Source: an uncultured Aquimarina sp. (GTDB lineage Bacteria; Bacteroidota; Bacteroidia; Flavobacteriales; Flavobacteriaceae). From it: a DNA stretch of 64,000 bases. A model generated the notes under the pieces. The model was not told the origin of the DNA and ran no database searches. It saw only the letters and a list, made by a program, of their open reading frames with translations. The stretch spans positions 434,001-498,000 of the forward strand of contig CANMSO010000003.1 of assembly GCA_947500545.1 (NCBI GenBank), read 5' to 3'. The translations under genes and the position numbers were made by a program. How positions within the stretch are numbered: position 1 is the stretch's first letter; each line of letters begins with the position of its first letter. This document shows, piece by piece, positions 35,723 through 45,230 of the stretch.

Positions 35723-36199
35723 ATGAAGAGATTTTTACTAGTCTATTTGGCACCATTAGTCGTGCTTATTATGATTTTATATTCTTGCGGAAGCAGTGGT
35801 TCTAATGGTCCAGATGTTACTATTGCTGGTACCTGGAATTTGGAGCAGGAATATAGTAATGAAGGAGAAGGTACCCCATTAGAAGAATTTCCGTTGTCCA
35901 AATGTAATAAGATGACAACATTAGAGATTTTAGATAGTGGTAGATTTATCGAAAAAAGCTATTATGAAGATTCTAGTATTGCAGGAGAATGCGCCAAAGA
36001 TAGTGAGGACACCAAAGGAGATTGGAAAAGAGGTCCTAATGGGATGTTTCTTTTTATATATGATAAAGATAATCCACTTTTTCTAAAAGGCTCTACCGTA
36101 ATTATTGAAAAAGGAAATCTGGTTGTCACCTCTGTATACACTGATAGAGATTTGGGCCCTGGTACGATACTTAAGTTTATTTATTCACGAGTGTTATAA
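35723..36199 (+). CDS. Lipoprotein, lipocalin-like
   Basis: 158 residues from the ATG at 35723 (MKRFLLVYLAPLVVLIMILYSC, lipobox ending at Cys22). The body has IAGTWNLEQEYSNEG and strand-rich segments (TTLEILDSGRFIEKSYYED; GDWKRGPNGMFLFIY), the pattern of small Bacteroidota lipocalin-like lipoproteins. Two further cysteines may form a disulfide. Function unknown. Confidence 0.75.
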   Translation: MKRFLLVYLAPLVVLIMILYSCGSSGSNGPDVTIAGTWNLEQEYSNEGEGTPLEEFPLSKCNKMTTLEILDSGRFIEKSYYEDSSIAGECAKDSEDTKGDWKRGPNGMFLFIYDKDNPLFLKGSTVIIEKGNLVVTSVYTDRDLGPGTILKFIYSRVL

Positions 36200-36234
36200 G
36201 AAAGGTTATTTAAAGACAACGTTTATTTAATTGC

Positions 36235-36657
36235 TTAGTTCTTTGGTTCTACAAAATAATCTATAGAATCAAGTACATGATTTTTATCAATTTTGTTAAG
36301 CACATACACTATAGATTTTCCGAATCCTGAAAGAGTGTTTCGCACTTTGTTTTTTCCTAAAACGCTCGAAATGGTCTCATCTCTATTGCCAAATTTGTAT
36401 CCATCTTTTTTTAACCACAATACATTAAGTAGGTGCTGCATAATCACATTACCCAATTGATCAATTGATATTGCAATCTCCAGAAGAAAACCACCAAGCC
36501 CTTTAAATAAATTCTTGAACAGCGAATGTACTAATCCATAAATAAAACCAAATGGTGTAGTAATAATAAGAAGGATGATTGAAATAACGAAAAGTAAAAG
36601 ACCAACAAATAGGTTAGCTTTTCTTTCATCTGATTGCCCTTTGTTTTTGGTTGTCAT
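36235..36657 (-). CDS. Hypothetical membrane protein, 140 residues
   Basis: Starts at the ATG at 36657 (MTTKNKGQSDERKAN). A membrane helix at about 17-45 (FVGLLLFVISIILLIITTPFGFIYGL) is followed by amphipathic helices and a soluble C-terminus (NHVLDSIDYFVEPKN). No recognised family. Convergent with the lipocalin-like gene, 35 bp apart. Confidence 0.65.
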   Translation of the reverse strand: MTTKNKGQSDERKANLFVGLLLFVISIILLIITTPFGFIYGLVHSLFKNLFKGLGGFLLEIAISIDQLGNVIMQHLLNVLWLKKDGYKFGNRDETISSVLGKNKVRNTLSGFGKSIVYVLNKIDKNHVLDSIDYFVEPKN

Positions 36658-36847
36658 AATTTGTTTTTTAATGATATGTCGATGTATTGCCAATGATAAT
36701 ATACCGTTTCCTAACAATTTGTAATTGAAATGGGTTGAAGTAATATTAGTAAGTGTTCATGAAGTTGTATTGAAGATAAGTATTATTTTTTTAAACTGGC
36801 ATGAGGTGCATTAAAGAAATTTAATGAACCAAATTATAATATAAAGT

Positions 36848-36880
36848 AAAGCCTGTACAAAAAAATGCACAGGCTTTGTT
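36848..36880 (+). terminator. Orphan plus-strand terminator-like hairpin
   Basis: Stem AAAGCCTGT / ACAGGCTTT (9 bp, can extend with one mismatch), 12-base A-rich loop, then TTTGTTTGT. No plus-strand gene ends nearby; the closest ends at 36199. Confidence 0.6.
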
Positions 36881-37109
36881 TGTCTTTTACTGCCGTTTTT
36901 ACACAATGTGGTAAAATGAGGGGGCTCATTAGAACTGACTAATAAAAGACAATGAAAAATGTTTTTGATATTTAATAAACAGGCTATTTCAAAATTTATA
37001 AAACACGCGTGTTATATTCATTTTTCCCAAGTGGGAAGCTATAACAAAAATTTAAAATTATGTTACGGAAACCCATACATGATGTAAGAAAGTTTTTTGT
37101 ATGTATTAT

Positions 37110-37134
37110 AACCTTCGTAGACACGAGGTTTTTT
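37110..37134 (+). terminator. Second orphan plus-strand terminator-like hairpin
   Basis: AACCTTCGT and ACGAGGTT pair with one bulged T, followed by T6. Only the plus strand has the U-tract, so it would not serve trpS on the minus strand. Confidence 0.45.
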
Positions 37135-37251
37135 GAATAAAAGCACCCTTAACGTCTTAAGATGACTTCTAAATTAACATCGATATTGTACGATATTATA
37201 ATAACGGTTTAGAAAAACGTTCAGTAGAACGAAGATTTCAAGAATCAATAA

Positions 37252-38220
37252 CTAATACCCAACTTTTTCACGAACTCTAGCTAAAACTTCATTGGCAATT
37301 GCGGTTGCTTTTTTGGCACCAATTGCTAGAGCTTCATCAATTTCCTTTAAATTTTCCATGTAGTAATTATAGCGTTCACGCTCAGTAGCAAATTTTTCAA
37401 TAAGTAGTTCAAATAAAGCTTGCTTGGCATGCCCATATCCATAATTGCCACCTAGATAATTCTTTCTCATTTCTTCTATCTGAGTAGGAGAAGCGATCAA
37501 TTTATATAGTGCGAAAGCATTGCAAGTATCAGGATTTTTAGGTTCTTCTAGCGGTGTACTATCGGTTTGGATAGCCATAATCTCTTTACGCAGTTTTTTG
37601 TCTGGTAAAAATAAGTTGATAGTGTTGCCTTTCGATTTACTCATCTTACTGCCATCTGTTCCAGGAACATACATTGTATCTTTTTGTACTTGAGCCTCTG
37701 GTAATACAAATAATTCACCCATCTGAGCATGCATTCTAGAAGCTACATCTCTGGTCATCTCTAGGTGCTGCAATTGATCTTTACCAACAGGAACAATTTC
37801 TGCATCATATAATAAGATATCTGCCGCCATTAACATAGGATAAGAAAATAATCCGGCGTTTACATCCTCAAGACGATCTGCTTTGTCCTTAAAAGAATGT
37901 GCCAGCGTTAATCGTTGATATGGAAAAAAACAGCTAAGATACCATGATAATTCTGTTACTTGTGGGATATCACTTTGTCTATAAAAAACAGTCTTTTCTA
38001 TGTCTAGCCCAAATGCTAACCAGGTTGCAGCAGTAGAGTAGGTGTTCTCGCGCAATGTTTTGGCATCTTTGATCTGTGTGAGCGAATGCATATCGGCAAT
38101 AAATAAGAATGATTCATTTTGTGGCTGATTTGCCATTTCGATTGCCGGAATGATTGCTCCTAATAAGTTTCCTAAATGCGGAGTCCCTGTACTTTGTACT
38201 CCTGTTAGAATTCTAGACAT
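37252..38220 (-). CDS. trpS: Tryptophan--tRNA ligase
   Basis: 322 residues from the ATG at 38220 (MSRILTGVQSTGTPHLGN). The class I HIGH-like motif TGTPHLGN (11-18) and the KMSKS loop (GSKMSKSKGN) are intact, with ADILLYDAEIVPVGKDQLQHLEMTRD between them. A longer frame upstream crosses the promoter and is rejected. It activates tryptophan and charges tRNA-Trp. Confidence 0.97.
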   Translation of the reverse strand: MSRILTGVQSTGTPHLGNLLGAIIPAIEMANQPQNESFLFIADMHSLTQIKDAKTLRENTYSTAATWLAFGLDIEKTVFYRQSDIPQVTELSWYLSCFFPYQRLTLAHSFKDKADRLEDVNAGLFSYPMLMAADILLYDAEIVPVGKDQLQHLEMTRDVASRMHAQMGELFVLPEAQVQKDTMYVPGTDGSKMSKSKGNTINLFLPDKKLRKEIMAIQTDSTPLEEPKNPDTCNAFALYKLIASPTQIEEMRKNYLGGNYGYGHAKQALFELLIEKFATERERYNYYMENLKEIDEALAIGAKKATAIANEVLARVREKVGY

Positions 38221-38240
38221 AGTAATTGTGTAGTTTCTCG

Positions 38241-38270
38241 CAAAGGTAATTTTTTTGTTCACATGCTCAA
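38241..38270 (-). promoter_or_regulatory. trpS promoter (Bacteroidota type)
   Basis: On the minus strand TTG (38270-38268), 19-base spacer, TACCTTTG (38248-38241): a full match to TTG-N17-20-TAnnTTTG. It predicts a leader of about 15 bases and supports the 38220 start. Confidence 0.75.
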
Positions 38271-38280
38271 ACCAATTGTG

Positions 38281-38288
38281 TACTTTTG
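38281..38288 (+). promoter_or_regulatory. -7 box of plsC, predicting a nearly leaderless transcript
   Basis: TACTTTTG fits TAnnTTTG and lies only 5 bp before the ATG at 38294. The nearest TTG upstream gives a 23-base spacer, longer than ideal. Confidence 0.4.
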
Positions 38289-38293
38289 GGGGA

Positions 38294-39043
38294 ATGGTTT
38301 TTATCAAGAAGATATTAATTCTATTATGGCGCATTTGGTTTTATATCCTAATGGGTATTCCGATTATTATAATGTTTCCGGTATTATTGATCTTAACTTC
38401 TAGAGAGCAATGGTATCCGCAGTTTTTTGTTGTAGCTCGTTTTTGGGCCAAGATCGTATTGTATGGATGTGGGTTTTTACCAAAAGTTACTAAGGAGACC
38501 CAGGTGGATCCTACAAAAAGTTATATGGTAGTAGCTAATCATACATCTATGACAGATATTATGTTTATGTTGTATTGCGTAAAAAATCCTTTTGTATTTG
38601 TGGGTAAAAAAGAACTAACCAAGATCCCTATTTTTGGATTTTTCTATAAACGAACATGTATATTAGTAGATCGTACCAGCCAAAAAAGCAGAAAAGAAGT
38701 TTTTGATAGGGCACATGCCAGGTTACATGATGGTACCAGTATCTGTATTTTTCCCGAAGGTGGCATCCCAGATGACGAGTCAATTGTGTTAGATGATTTT
38801 AAGGATGGTGCATTCAGGTTAGCAATTGATCATCAGATTCCTATATTACCGTTAACCTTTTTTGATAGTAAAAAACGTTTCTCATATACTTTTTTTAGCG
38901 GAAGTCCGGGAATTATGAGAGGATATATTCATACAGAAATACCAACAACCGGAATGACACAGAAGGATAAAAAAGGACTTAAGGAAAAAGTACGTAATGT
39001 TATTTTAAATGCTTTAGAGGCAGATAATAAAAATAAGATTTAG
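38294..39043 (+). CDS. plsC: 1-acyl-sn-glycerol-3-phosphate acyltransferase (PlsC family)
   Basis: 249 residues from the ATG at 38294; a longer TTG frame at 38255 runs through the promoter region. A membrane helix at about 10-35, then the acyltransferase motif NHTSMTD (HX4D: H83, D88) and motif III FPEGGIPDD (the usual FPEGTRS is altered after FPEG). It would acylate lysophosphatidate to phosphatidate at the inner membrane. Confidence 0.9.
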   Translation: MVFIKKILILLWRIWFYILMGIPIIIMFPVLLILTSREQWYPQFFVVARFWAKIVLYGCGFLPKVTKETQVDPTKSYMVVANHTSMTDIMFMLYCVKNPFVFVGKKELTKIPIFGFFYKRTCILVDRTSQKSRKEVFDRAHARLHDGTSICIFPEGGIPDDESIVLDDFKDGAFRLAIDHQIPILPLTFFDSKKRFSYTFFSGSPGIMRGYIHTEIPTTGMTQKDKKGLKEKVRNVILNALEADNKNKI

Positions 39044-39223
39044 AGCGTTTCCCATAAAGGCCTTTTCGAGCTAAAGTTAATTGGCTTAGCAGTATTATGG
39101 GTAAACCATAAAAAATATCCCTAAACAAGTAAGAATAAGACTACAATTAAGCAAATAATAGAGATATTTTATGTATTTTGCGGAAATAATTCGCATTTAA
39201 TCTGTTCCCCCAAAATAGAATAT

Positions 39224-41194
39224 ATGAAAAAGAACTATTTCCTACTGCTCATTCTTATGAGCTCATTTTGTTTTTCACAACAAAAATCCCTAGATAGTAT
39301 TATCCCAACAATCAAGACACGAAAAGACACGCTGGCATTTGATAATGCGATGGGATATCTTAAAAAATTGTGGATACAAGAAGATTATGAGATAGCATTA
39401 TCCTATGAGGATAAGTTATTGACACTTTCCAAGAAAATCAAATATGATAGAGGAACCGGAGATGTTTATAATCAAATCGGAAATGTTTACAATTTAACGG
39501 ACCAATATATTAAAGCTTTTCATAACTATGATAAGGCCGCTATTTACTACAAAATTTCGAATCACCTAAGGGGATTGGCAATAATCAATAATAATAAATC
39601 AACTATAGAGCAAAAACAAGGTAATCTTGAAAACGCAATCAATTATTTATTAGAAGCTAATCTGTATTTTGCTAGAGTAAATGATAGTTTAGTTTTATCA
39701 AGTACATATAATAATATTGGTAATGTGTATTCTGGACTTGGGGATTCTGAACTTGCCAAAGAATATTATATCAAATCCATAAACCTAAAAAGAAAAAACA
39801 AATCAAAAAAAATAGGAGCATCACTTAATAATCTTGCATTATTATATATAGATCTTAAAAAACTGGATAGTGCCAAAGTTTTAATCGAAGAGTCATTATT
39901 AATAAACAAAAAGGATAATAACGCATTGGGCATTGCTTCTGCCTACAACAGACTTGGATTGATAGCCCTAACTAATAAAGACTATAAAAAATCTAAAAAA
40001 TATTATGATTCTTCCTATATAGCTGCCAAAAAATCTAAAAACGAACGAATACTGGCTAACTCTACCCAACAATTAGGACTTGTTGCCATTAGAACCCAAA
40101 AATATAAAGAGGCAGAAAATTTGTTGCGTATTGCTCGCAAAAAACTCATTAAACTAAAACAGCAACCTCTTCTTCTTACAAACTATGAATATGCGGCTAT
40201 TTTAGATTCGGCCAGAGGTGATTTCTCTGGTGCATTTGAGTGGCAAAAGAAATACCAACAATTGGCAGATGAAAATTCATCAGAAGAAACGACTAAAAAG
40301 ATTGAACTTGCTGAAACTCGTTTCAAATCAGAAATGGAACAACTCAAACTCATTGATGAGCAAGAAAAAAGAGAGCTACAAACCAAGGACGAGTTGTTTA
40401 GATATAGAGCCTTTACATATGTCAGTTTGGGAATTACTCTGATAATACTAATATTCATGGCATACATAGTCAAATCCAGAAGAGAACGAAAACGATATGT
40501 AAAACAATTAGATGAGTCTAATCAAGTCAAAAACAAATTGTTTTCAATCATTTCTCATGATCTTAAAAATGAAATCCATGGTCTCGATGGAAGCTTGAAC
40601 CTGCTAAAAGATAATGCTATTTCGACCGAAGAGTTCAAAGAAATTGTTCCGTTGCTTGCAAATAGAACACATCAAACTTCAATTTTACTTAATAATTTGT
40701 TGAATTGGTCAAAATCTCAAATGAAAGAGCTTAATGCCAAACCCACAGTTTTTAATATTAATGAGATCATTAATAGTAAGTTCACCTTTTTTACACCCAA
40801 GGCAGATCTTAAAGATATTAAGCTTATGAATAAATTGGACGCTACGATGGTTTTTGCAGATAAAGATATGTTTGCGATAGTATCTCAGAACCTTATTGCA
40901 AATGCAATAAAATTTTGTAACCCAGGAGACTCTATAACGTTATCATCTAGTGAAAAAGAGGAACATTATGAAATCTGTTTCGAAGATACTGGTGTTGGTA
41001 TTGAAGCAGAAAATCTTAATAAACTTTTTGCTGAAGATACTTTTACTACCAAGGGAACTCAGCATGAAACAGGAACGGGGCTTGGATTAAGAATTTGCAA
41101 AGAACTTGTAGAGCTTAATAATGGTGAAATTATGGTGAAAAGCGTCCTTGGTCAAGGAAGCACATTTTGCATAACATTACCAAAAGCATCATAA
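39224..41194 (+). CDS. TPR-repeat sensor histidine kinase
   Basis: 656 residues: signal peptide (YFLLLILMSSFCFSQ), about six TPR units in the periplasm (35-360, for example YNQIGNVYNLTDQYIKAFHNY), a short coiled coil and a membrane helix at about 396-415. The kinase has the H-box FSIISHDLKNEI with H445, N-box NLIANAIKFCNP, G1 EDTGVGIE and G2 GTGLGLRICKEL. No response regulator gene is adjacent. A strong inverted repeat ends the unit. Confidence 0.93.
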   Translation: MKKNYFLLLILMSSFCFSQQKSLDSIIPTIKTRKDTLAFDNAMGYLKKLWIQEDYEIALSYEDKLLTLSKKIKYDRGTGDVYNQIGNVYNLTDQYIKAFHNYDKAAIYYKISNHLRGLAIINNNKSTIEQKQGNLENAINYLLEANLYFARVNDSLVLSSTYNNIGNVYSGLGDSELAKEYYIKSINLKRKNKSKKIGASLNNLALLYIDLKKLDSAKVLIEESLLINKKDNNALGIASAYNRLGLIALTNKDYKKSKKYYDSSYIAAKKSKNERILANSTQQLGLVAIRTQKYKEAENLLRIARKKLIKLKQQPLLLTNYEYAAILDSARGDFSGAFEWQKKYQQLADENSSEETTKKIELAETRFKSEMEQLKLIDEQEKRELQTKDELFRYRAFTYVSLGITLIILIFMAYIVKSRRERKRYVKQLDESNQVKNKLFSIISHDLKNEIHGLDGSLNLLKDNAISTEEFKEIVPLLANRTHQTSILLNNLLNWSKSQMKELNAKPTVFNINEIINSKFTFFTPKADLKDIKLMNKLDATMVFADKDMFAIVSQNLIANAIKFCNPGDSITLSSSEKEEHYEICFEDTGVGIEAENLNKLFAEDTFTTKGTQHETGTGLGLRICKELVELNNGEIMVKSVLGQGSTFCITLPKAS

Positions 41195-41225
41195 ACGATA
41201 AAACGTTAGATTAGATCACAATATG

Positions 41226-41253
41226 AAAGCCGTTCCTCCCCAGGAACGGCTTT
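41226..41253. terminator. Bidirectional terminator between histidine kinase and barrel-protein genes
   Basis: Perfect 12 bp stem AAAGCCGTTCCT / AGGAACGGCTTT with a CCCC loop, between two convergent genes. Confidence 0.88.
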
Positions 41254-41307
41254 GTTCATCATTGCTTAATACATTTAGCAATAACTACCTAACCCAACTA
41301 AAATCAT

Positions 41308-42867
41308 TTAAAATTTTATACTTACCCCGGTATATATACCAAAATAATAAGGTCTGAAGTTTTCTGTATTACCATTAAAGGCATTGAACTGATATTTAAA
41401 AATAGGTTCTAGATTAATCTGAAATTGGTCCGACAATTTATAATCTACTCCCACACCAATATTCCCACTAAAACTTACATTATTGAGGTTATTAGCTTCC
41501 CCGATTGGAGTTTCAAAATCACCTGCTTCTATTGAGATTTCATTATCTTGAAGGAACAAGGTACTCACTCCACCAATCATATTTACTCCAAGTTTTTTGT
41601 TAACCAGAGCATATTTCATTTCCATCGGAATTTCGATATAACCAATACGCTGATTTAACAACCCTACATTTTGCCCATTATTTAAAGCATCTCTATTTAT
41701 GTCTGATGGTGCTAAGTTTCCTAGTGTTTCTGTACCAATATCAGAAACCAAAATGGCATCAGCATTGGCGTCATAATTTATACTTGTCAGATTTTGACCT
41801 ACAATTCCCGAAGGAGAGAATCCTATATCTTGTGTATTGTAACTAAGATCTACTTTATTAACCCCCGAGCGTACACTTAATCGTTCATTTATATTGTATG
41901 AAATTTGCACTCCATAACTAAGATTGACTTCGCCACCTTTATTATTATCAGCAAATTGAGAATCAATAGAAGATCCATTTCCTATAGAATTATAGTATAC
42001 GGGTGCAATATTGGGAGCTACATTCCATTTTTTTGAAGATGATGTTTCTTCTGCAATGGCTTCTTCTTTTTCTGAGATAGCATCAAAGATTGATTTTTTA
42101 TTCAGGTCATCCTTAGGTTTCACCTCTTCAGGAATACTATCATTTTTTTCGGTTTTTTCATCAGTATTCATCTTGTTTTCTGCAATTCCCTTGGTGTCAG
42201 TATTATCTTCTTGTTTAGGCATTGTAAAAAGTGGATTTTCTTTTTCTGATTTTAAATCTTGATGGTTAGCAATAGTAGTATTGTCTTTGGTATTGTTTTT
42301 TAGAATTTTATCCTCGTCTTTCTTTGGTGAAAAGGAGGTAGGCTGATTTACTTTTTTTATTGAATTATCTGTAATTCTAGACTCTTTATCCTTCTTATTC
42401 TCTAAAGATTCAGGGATCTCTTTTTCAGAATTTGAAGCTGTAGCACGGTTGGTGTCATCAAACCTATCTTGAGTTTCTGTTGGAGATTTATCGTCAGGGG
42501 CAATACGCTTACTATCATTATCAGATGTATTGATTTCTTCATTTTCTGAAGAAACGATAACGGTATTGATTGGGTTAAGATCTATAGTATCATTATCTCG
42601 GGATCGTATTTCTTTGTTGTTTTCGGTATCATTTGAAACTATAGTTTCGGTCTCTGAGCCTGTAGTTAGTGACATATAGCCCACTGTAAAAATAATTGCC
42701 AGCAAGGCAGCAACACCTCCAACTTTGTACCATAAAGGTATTATGATTGCTCGTTTACGATTATTTTGGCGGGCTTTGATTTTTTCCCAGACAGCTTCGT
42801 CAGGAGTGACTTCAAAATCTTTGAATTTTTCCTGAAATAATCTATCTATGTTTTTTTTATCATTCAT
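41308..42867 (-). CDS. Dual-membrane-spanning anti-sigma factor-like protein (cytoplasmic domain, TM, disordered linker, OM barrel)
   Basis: 519 residues. Residues 1-45 are a short cytoplasmic helical region (NIDRLFQEKFKDFEVTPDEAVWEKI), one membrane helix follows at about 47-66 (YKVGGVAALLAIIFTVGYM), then some 210 residues of D/E/K/N/S/T-rich disordered linker (about 70-280). Residues 281-519 are an outer-membrane barrel domain ending in GIYTGVSIKF. It overlaps the upstream ECF sigma gene by 4 bp. The layout fits the recently described Dma proteins of Bacteroides, which link an outer-membrane barrel to an ECF sigma factor through one polypeptide. The match is by architecture and gene order. 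Confidence 0.82.
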   Translation of the reverse strand: MNDKKNIDRLFQEKFKDFEVTPDEAVWEKIKARQNNRKRAIIIPLWYKVGGVAALLAIIFTVGYMSLTTGSETETIVSNDTENNKEIRSRDNDTIDLNPINTVIVSSENEEINTSDNDSKRIAPDDKSPTETQDRFDDTNRATASNSEKEIPESLENKKDKESRITDNSIKKVNQPTSFSPKKDEDKILKNNTKDNTTIANHQDLKSEKENPLFTMPKQEDNTDTKGIAENKMNTDEKTEKNDSIPEEVKPKDDLNKKSIFDAISEKEEAIAEETSSSKKWNVAPNIAPVYYNSIGNGSSIDSQFADNNKGGEVNLSYGVQISYNINERLSVRSGVNKVDLSYNTQDIGFSPSGIVGQNLTSINYDANADAILVSDIGTETLGNLAPSDINRDALNNGQNVGLLNQRIGYIEIPMEMKYALVNKKLGVNMIGGVSTLFLQDNEISIEAGDFETPIGEANNLNNVSFSGNIGVGVDYKLSDQFQINLEPIFKYQFNAFNGNTENFRPYYFGIYTGVSIKF

Positions 42868-43418
42868 CTTCGTTCATCAATTGCACGAACATATTGTTCT
42901 TGATTGGTTTCTATTTTTACTTTTAATATATTTCTGGCTCTTGCCAGGTTTGATTTTGAAGTTCCAACAGAAATATCTAGCATTTCAGCAATTTCTTTAT
43001 GTGAATAACCGTCTAATATGTATAGGTTAAAAACTAATCGATATCTGTCTGGAAGTTGCTGAATAATGCTGAGAAGATAATCTAGAGAGATCTCTTGGTT
43101 ATCTATTTCTACTTCAACTTCTTCTTCAATTTGTTCTTCATTAACAATTTCAAAAACCTTTTGCTTTCTGTAGCGCTGTAACGCAGTATTTATGGTTACT
43201 CGCTTTATCCAGCCTTCAAAAGATCCTTTGTTTTTATATTGCTCAATTTTTTCAAAAATTGTTATAAATGCATCTTGTAAAGTGTCTTCAGCACTAGAAT
43301 AATCGTTAGAATACTTTAAACAGATCGAAAATAACTTACTGCTATATAGTCTATACAATTGCTCCTGCGCGACGGCATTTTTTTTCTTACACTTTTTTAT
43401 GAGTTGGTCTAAACCCAC
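42864..43418 (-). CDS. ECF RNA polymerase sigma factor, partner of the dual-membrane protein
   Basis: 184 residues: region 2 (LFSICLKYSNDYSSAEDTLQDAFITIFEKI) and region 4 (LPDRYRLVFNLYILDGYSHKEIAEMLDISVGTSKSNLARARNIL). The ATG of the downstream barrel/anti-sigma gene overlaps its last codons by 4 bp, which couples their translation and supports a sigma/anti-sigma pair. No FecR or TonB receptor neighbours it. Confidence 0.93.
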   Translation of the reverse strand: MGLDQLIKKCKKKNAVAQEQLYRLYSSKLFSICLKYSNDYSSAEDTLQDAFITIFEKIEQYKNKGSFEGWIKRVTINTALQRYRKQKVFEIVNEEQIEEEVEVEIDNQEISLDYLLSIIQQLPDRYRLVFNLYILDGYSHKEIAEMLDISVGTSKSNLARARNILKVKIETNQEQYVRAIDERR

Positions 43419-43442
43419 TAATAACTTTTTTGGTTTATGTGA

Positions 43443-43862
43443 TTATATTGCTACGGGTACTTCTATTGTTAAAAATTGATTGTTGCCTTGGTCATCTCTT
43501 CCTTGCCAAAATCTAAAAACATAGGAGTCTTCATTTCCAACAAAAAATGTAAAAGACTCTTCTGTCAAACCAATAATGTCTGGATCTTGACAAGTGGTTC
43601 CATTGTCAATTATTACACTAATGGCCACAACAGTACGTTCATTACCAACACCATCATATTCAAACCCTGAAAAAGCGTGGCAACTGGATGGTCTAAAATA
43701 GGAAACAGTTATTTCGTATGTTTCACCTCTCACAAACTGATCCGGAATTGTTACTTCTTCAATTTTTACAGCTTCAAAAAAGAAGCGAGTATTGTCATCA
43801 TCTACACATCCTGGCATGATGAGGACTAGAAAAAAAACTAAAATTATTTTTACTCTTCTCAT
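43443..43862 (-). CDS. Hypothetical lipoprotein, 139 residues
   Basis: Signal peptide with lipobox (RRVKIILVFFLVLIMPGC). The mature part is beta-rich with two cysteines (PSSCHAFSGF and NGTTCQDPD) and no family I recognise. It lies 24 bp upstream of the sigma factor gene on the same strand, so it may be part of that operon. Confidence 0.72.
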   Translation of the reverse strand: MRRVKIILVFFLVLIMPGCVDDDNTRFFFEAVKIEEVTIPDQFVRGETYEITVSYFRPSSCHAFSGFEYDGVGNERTVVAISVIIDNGTTCQDPDIIGLTEESFTFFVGNEDSYVFRFWQGRDDQGNNQFLTIEVPVAI

Positions 43863-43940
43863 ATTTCGGGGGTTTTGAGAAATACTATAATTATCCTTAT
43901 ACTTAGATGTTAGAAGATGGATAAGGTTGCTTTTAAGGTA

Positions 43941-43968
43941 AAAAAAAATCCCGTGGCTACGGGATTTT
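43941..43968 (-). terminator. recA terminator
   Basis: Stem ATCCCGT / ACGGGAT with a 4-base loop, extended by A/T pairs. On the minus strand it is followed by a run of eight T. Confidence 0.88.
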
Positions 43969-43989
43969 AATGTTTTTATTAAGAAAGTT

Positions 43990-45027
43990 TTATTCTTTTA
44001 TGATTTTAATGGCCTCTTTAATTTTTCCTTCGAGTTCTTCCATAAGTTCTGGATTGTCGTTGAGCAATGCTCTAACCGCATCTCTTCCCTGACCTAGTTT
44101 TGTGTCCTCATAACTAAACCAAGAACCACTTTTCTTAACTATTTCATAGTCCACACCAATATCAATAATTTCACCAGTTTTAGAAATACCTTCACCATAC
44201 ATAATATCAAACTCTGCGGTTCTAAACGGTGGGGCTACTTTGTTTTTCACCACTTTTACACGAGTCTTGTTACCCTGCACCTCACTGTTACTATCTTTAA
44301 TCTGAGTAGAACGACGAATGTCTAGACGAACAGATGCATAAAATTTTAGAGCGTTACCACCAGTGGTAGTTTCAGGATTTCCAAACATAACTCCAATCTT
44401 TTCACGAAGCTGGTTGATGAAGATTACTGTACAGTTTGTTTTACTAATCGAACTTGTTAATTTTCGAAGTGCCTGAGACATTAATCTGGCGTGAAGCCCC
44501 ATTTTAGAATCACCCATTTCACCTTCGATTTCACTTTTGGGTGTTAATGCAGCCACAGAATCGATAACAATAATATCAATAGCACCAGATCTGATTAGAT
44601 TATCAGCAATTTCCAAAGCTTGTTCACCATTATCAGGTTGTGAAATAATCAAATTCTCAATATCTACTCCTAGCTTTTCTGCATAAAAACGATCAAAAGC
44701 ATGCTCTGCATCAATAAAAGCAGCAATACCTCCTGCTTTTTGAGCCTGAGCGATAGCATGCAATGTAAGCGTTGTTTTACCAGAAGATTCTGGTCCGTAA
44801 ATCTCGATTACTCTACCTCTGGGATAACCACCAACACCAAGTGCCAAATCTAAACCAAGAGATCCAGTCGAGATGACATCTACCTCTTGAACGGCACTGT
44901 CACCCATCTTCATTACTGTTCCTTTTCCGTATGCTTTATCTAATTTATCTAAGGTAAGTTTTAATGCTTTTAATTTTGCGTCTTTCTCTGTACTCATTTG
45001 TTGTTCAAATATATCGGGATTTGACAT
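43990..45027 (-). CDS. recA: Recombinase RecA
   Basis: 345 residues. Walker A GPESSGKT (78-85), [30 protein letters not shown] (L1 region), [22 protein letters not shown] (L2) and a C-terminal domain. It forms filaments on single-stranded DNA for strand exchange and activates SOS cleavage. Single gene with its own terminator. No obvious LexA box seen upstream. Confidence 0.98.
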   Translation of the reverse strand: MSNPDIFEQQMSTEKDAKLKALKLTLDKLDKAYGKGTVMKMGDSAVQEVDVISTGSLGLDLALGVGGYPRGRVIEIYGPESSGKTTLTLHAIAQAQKAGGIAAFIDAEHAFDRFYAEKLGVDIENLIISQPDNGEQALEIADNLIRSGAIDIIVIDSVAALTPKSEIEGEMGDSKMGLHARLMSQALRKLTSSISKTNCTVIFINQLREKIGVMFGNPETTTGGNALKFYASVRLDIRRSTQIKDSNSEVQGNKTRVKVVKNKVAPPFRTAEFDIMYGEGISKTGEIIDIGVDYEIVKKSGSWFSYEDTKLGQGRDAVRALLNDNPELMEELEGKIKEAIKIIKE

Positions 45028-45129
45028 TCATATTAACTTTTTGCTAAAGTACTATTTCTTTTTGTAGCTGCGATATGGATTATAAAATCGTTATTAACAA
45101 CAAAATCAAGGGGCTTTATTGTTAGGATC

Positions 45130-45137
45130 TATCTTTG
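45130..45137 (+). promoter_or_regulatory. Candidate -7 box for the small unit at 45231-45416
   Basis: TATCTTTG matches TAnnTTTG. There is no TTG at ideal -33 spacing. It would give a leader of about 100 bases before the 28-codon ORF. Confidence 0.35.
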
Positions 45138-45230
45138 AAAAACAAAACACGAATATTTTTTAACGCACAACACGCAACCATATTTATTTTTTAGCATCTA
45201 CAATAAAAGCAAATTTGAACAAAAAGCATG

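Larger units (their letters stand above)
36658..37251. other. 594 bp without a recognisable gene, with orphan hairpins
   Basis: No frame of convincing length on either strand. It holds two plus-strand terminator-like hairpins (36848-36880 and 37110-37134), a perfect 12 bp palindrome AACACGCGTGTT (37002-37013) and a direct repeat CGATATT-GTA-CGATATT near 37180. A 26-codon frame at 37061 ends at the second hairpin but has no other support. Confidence 0.6.
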
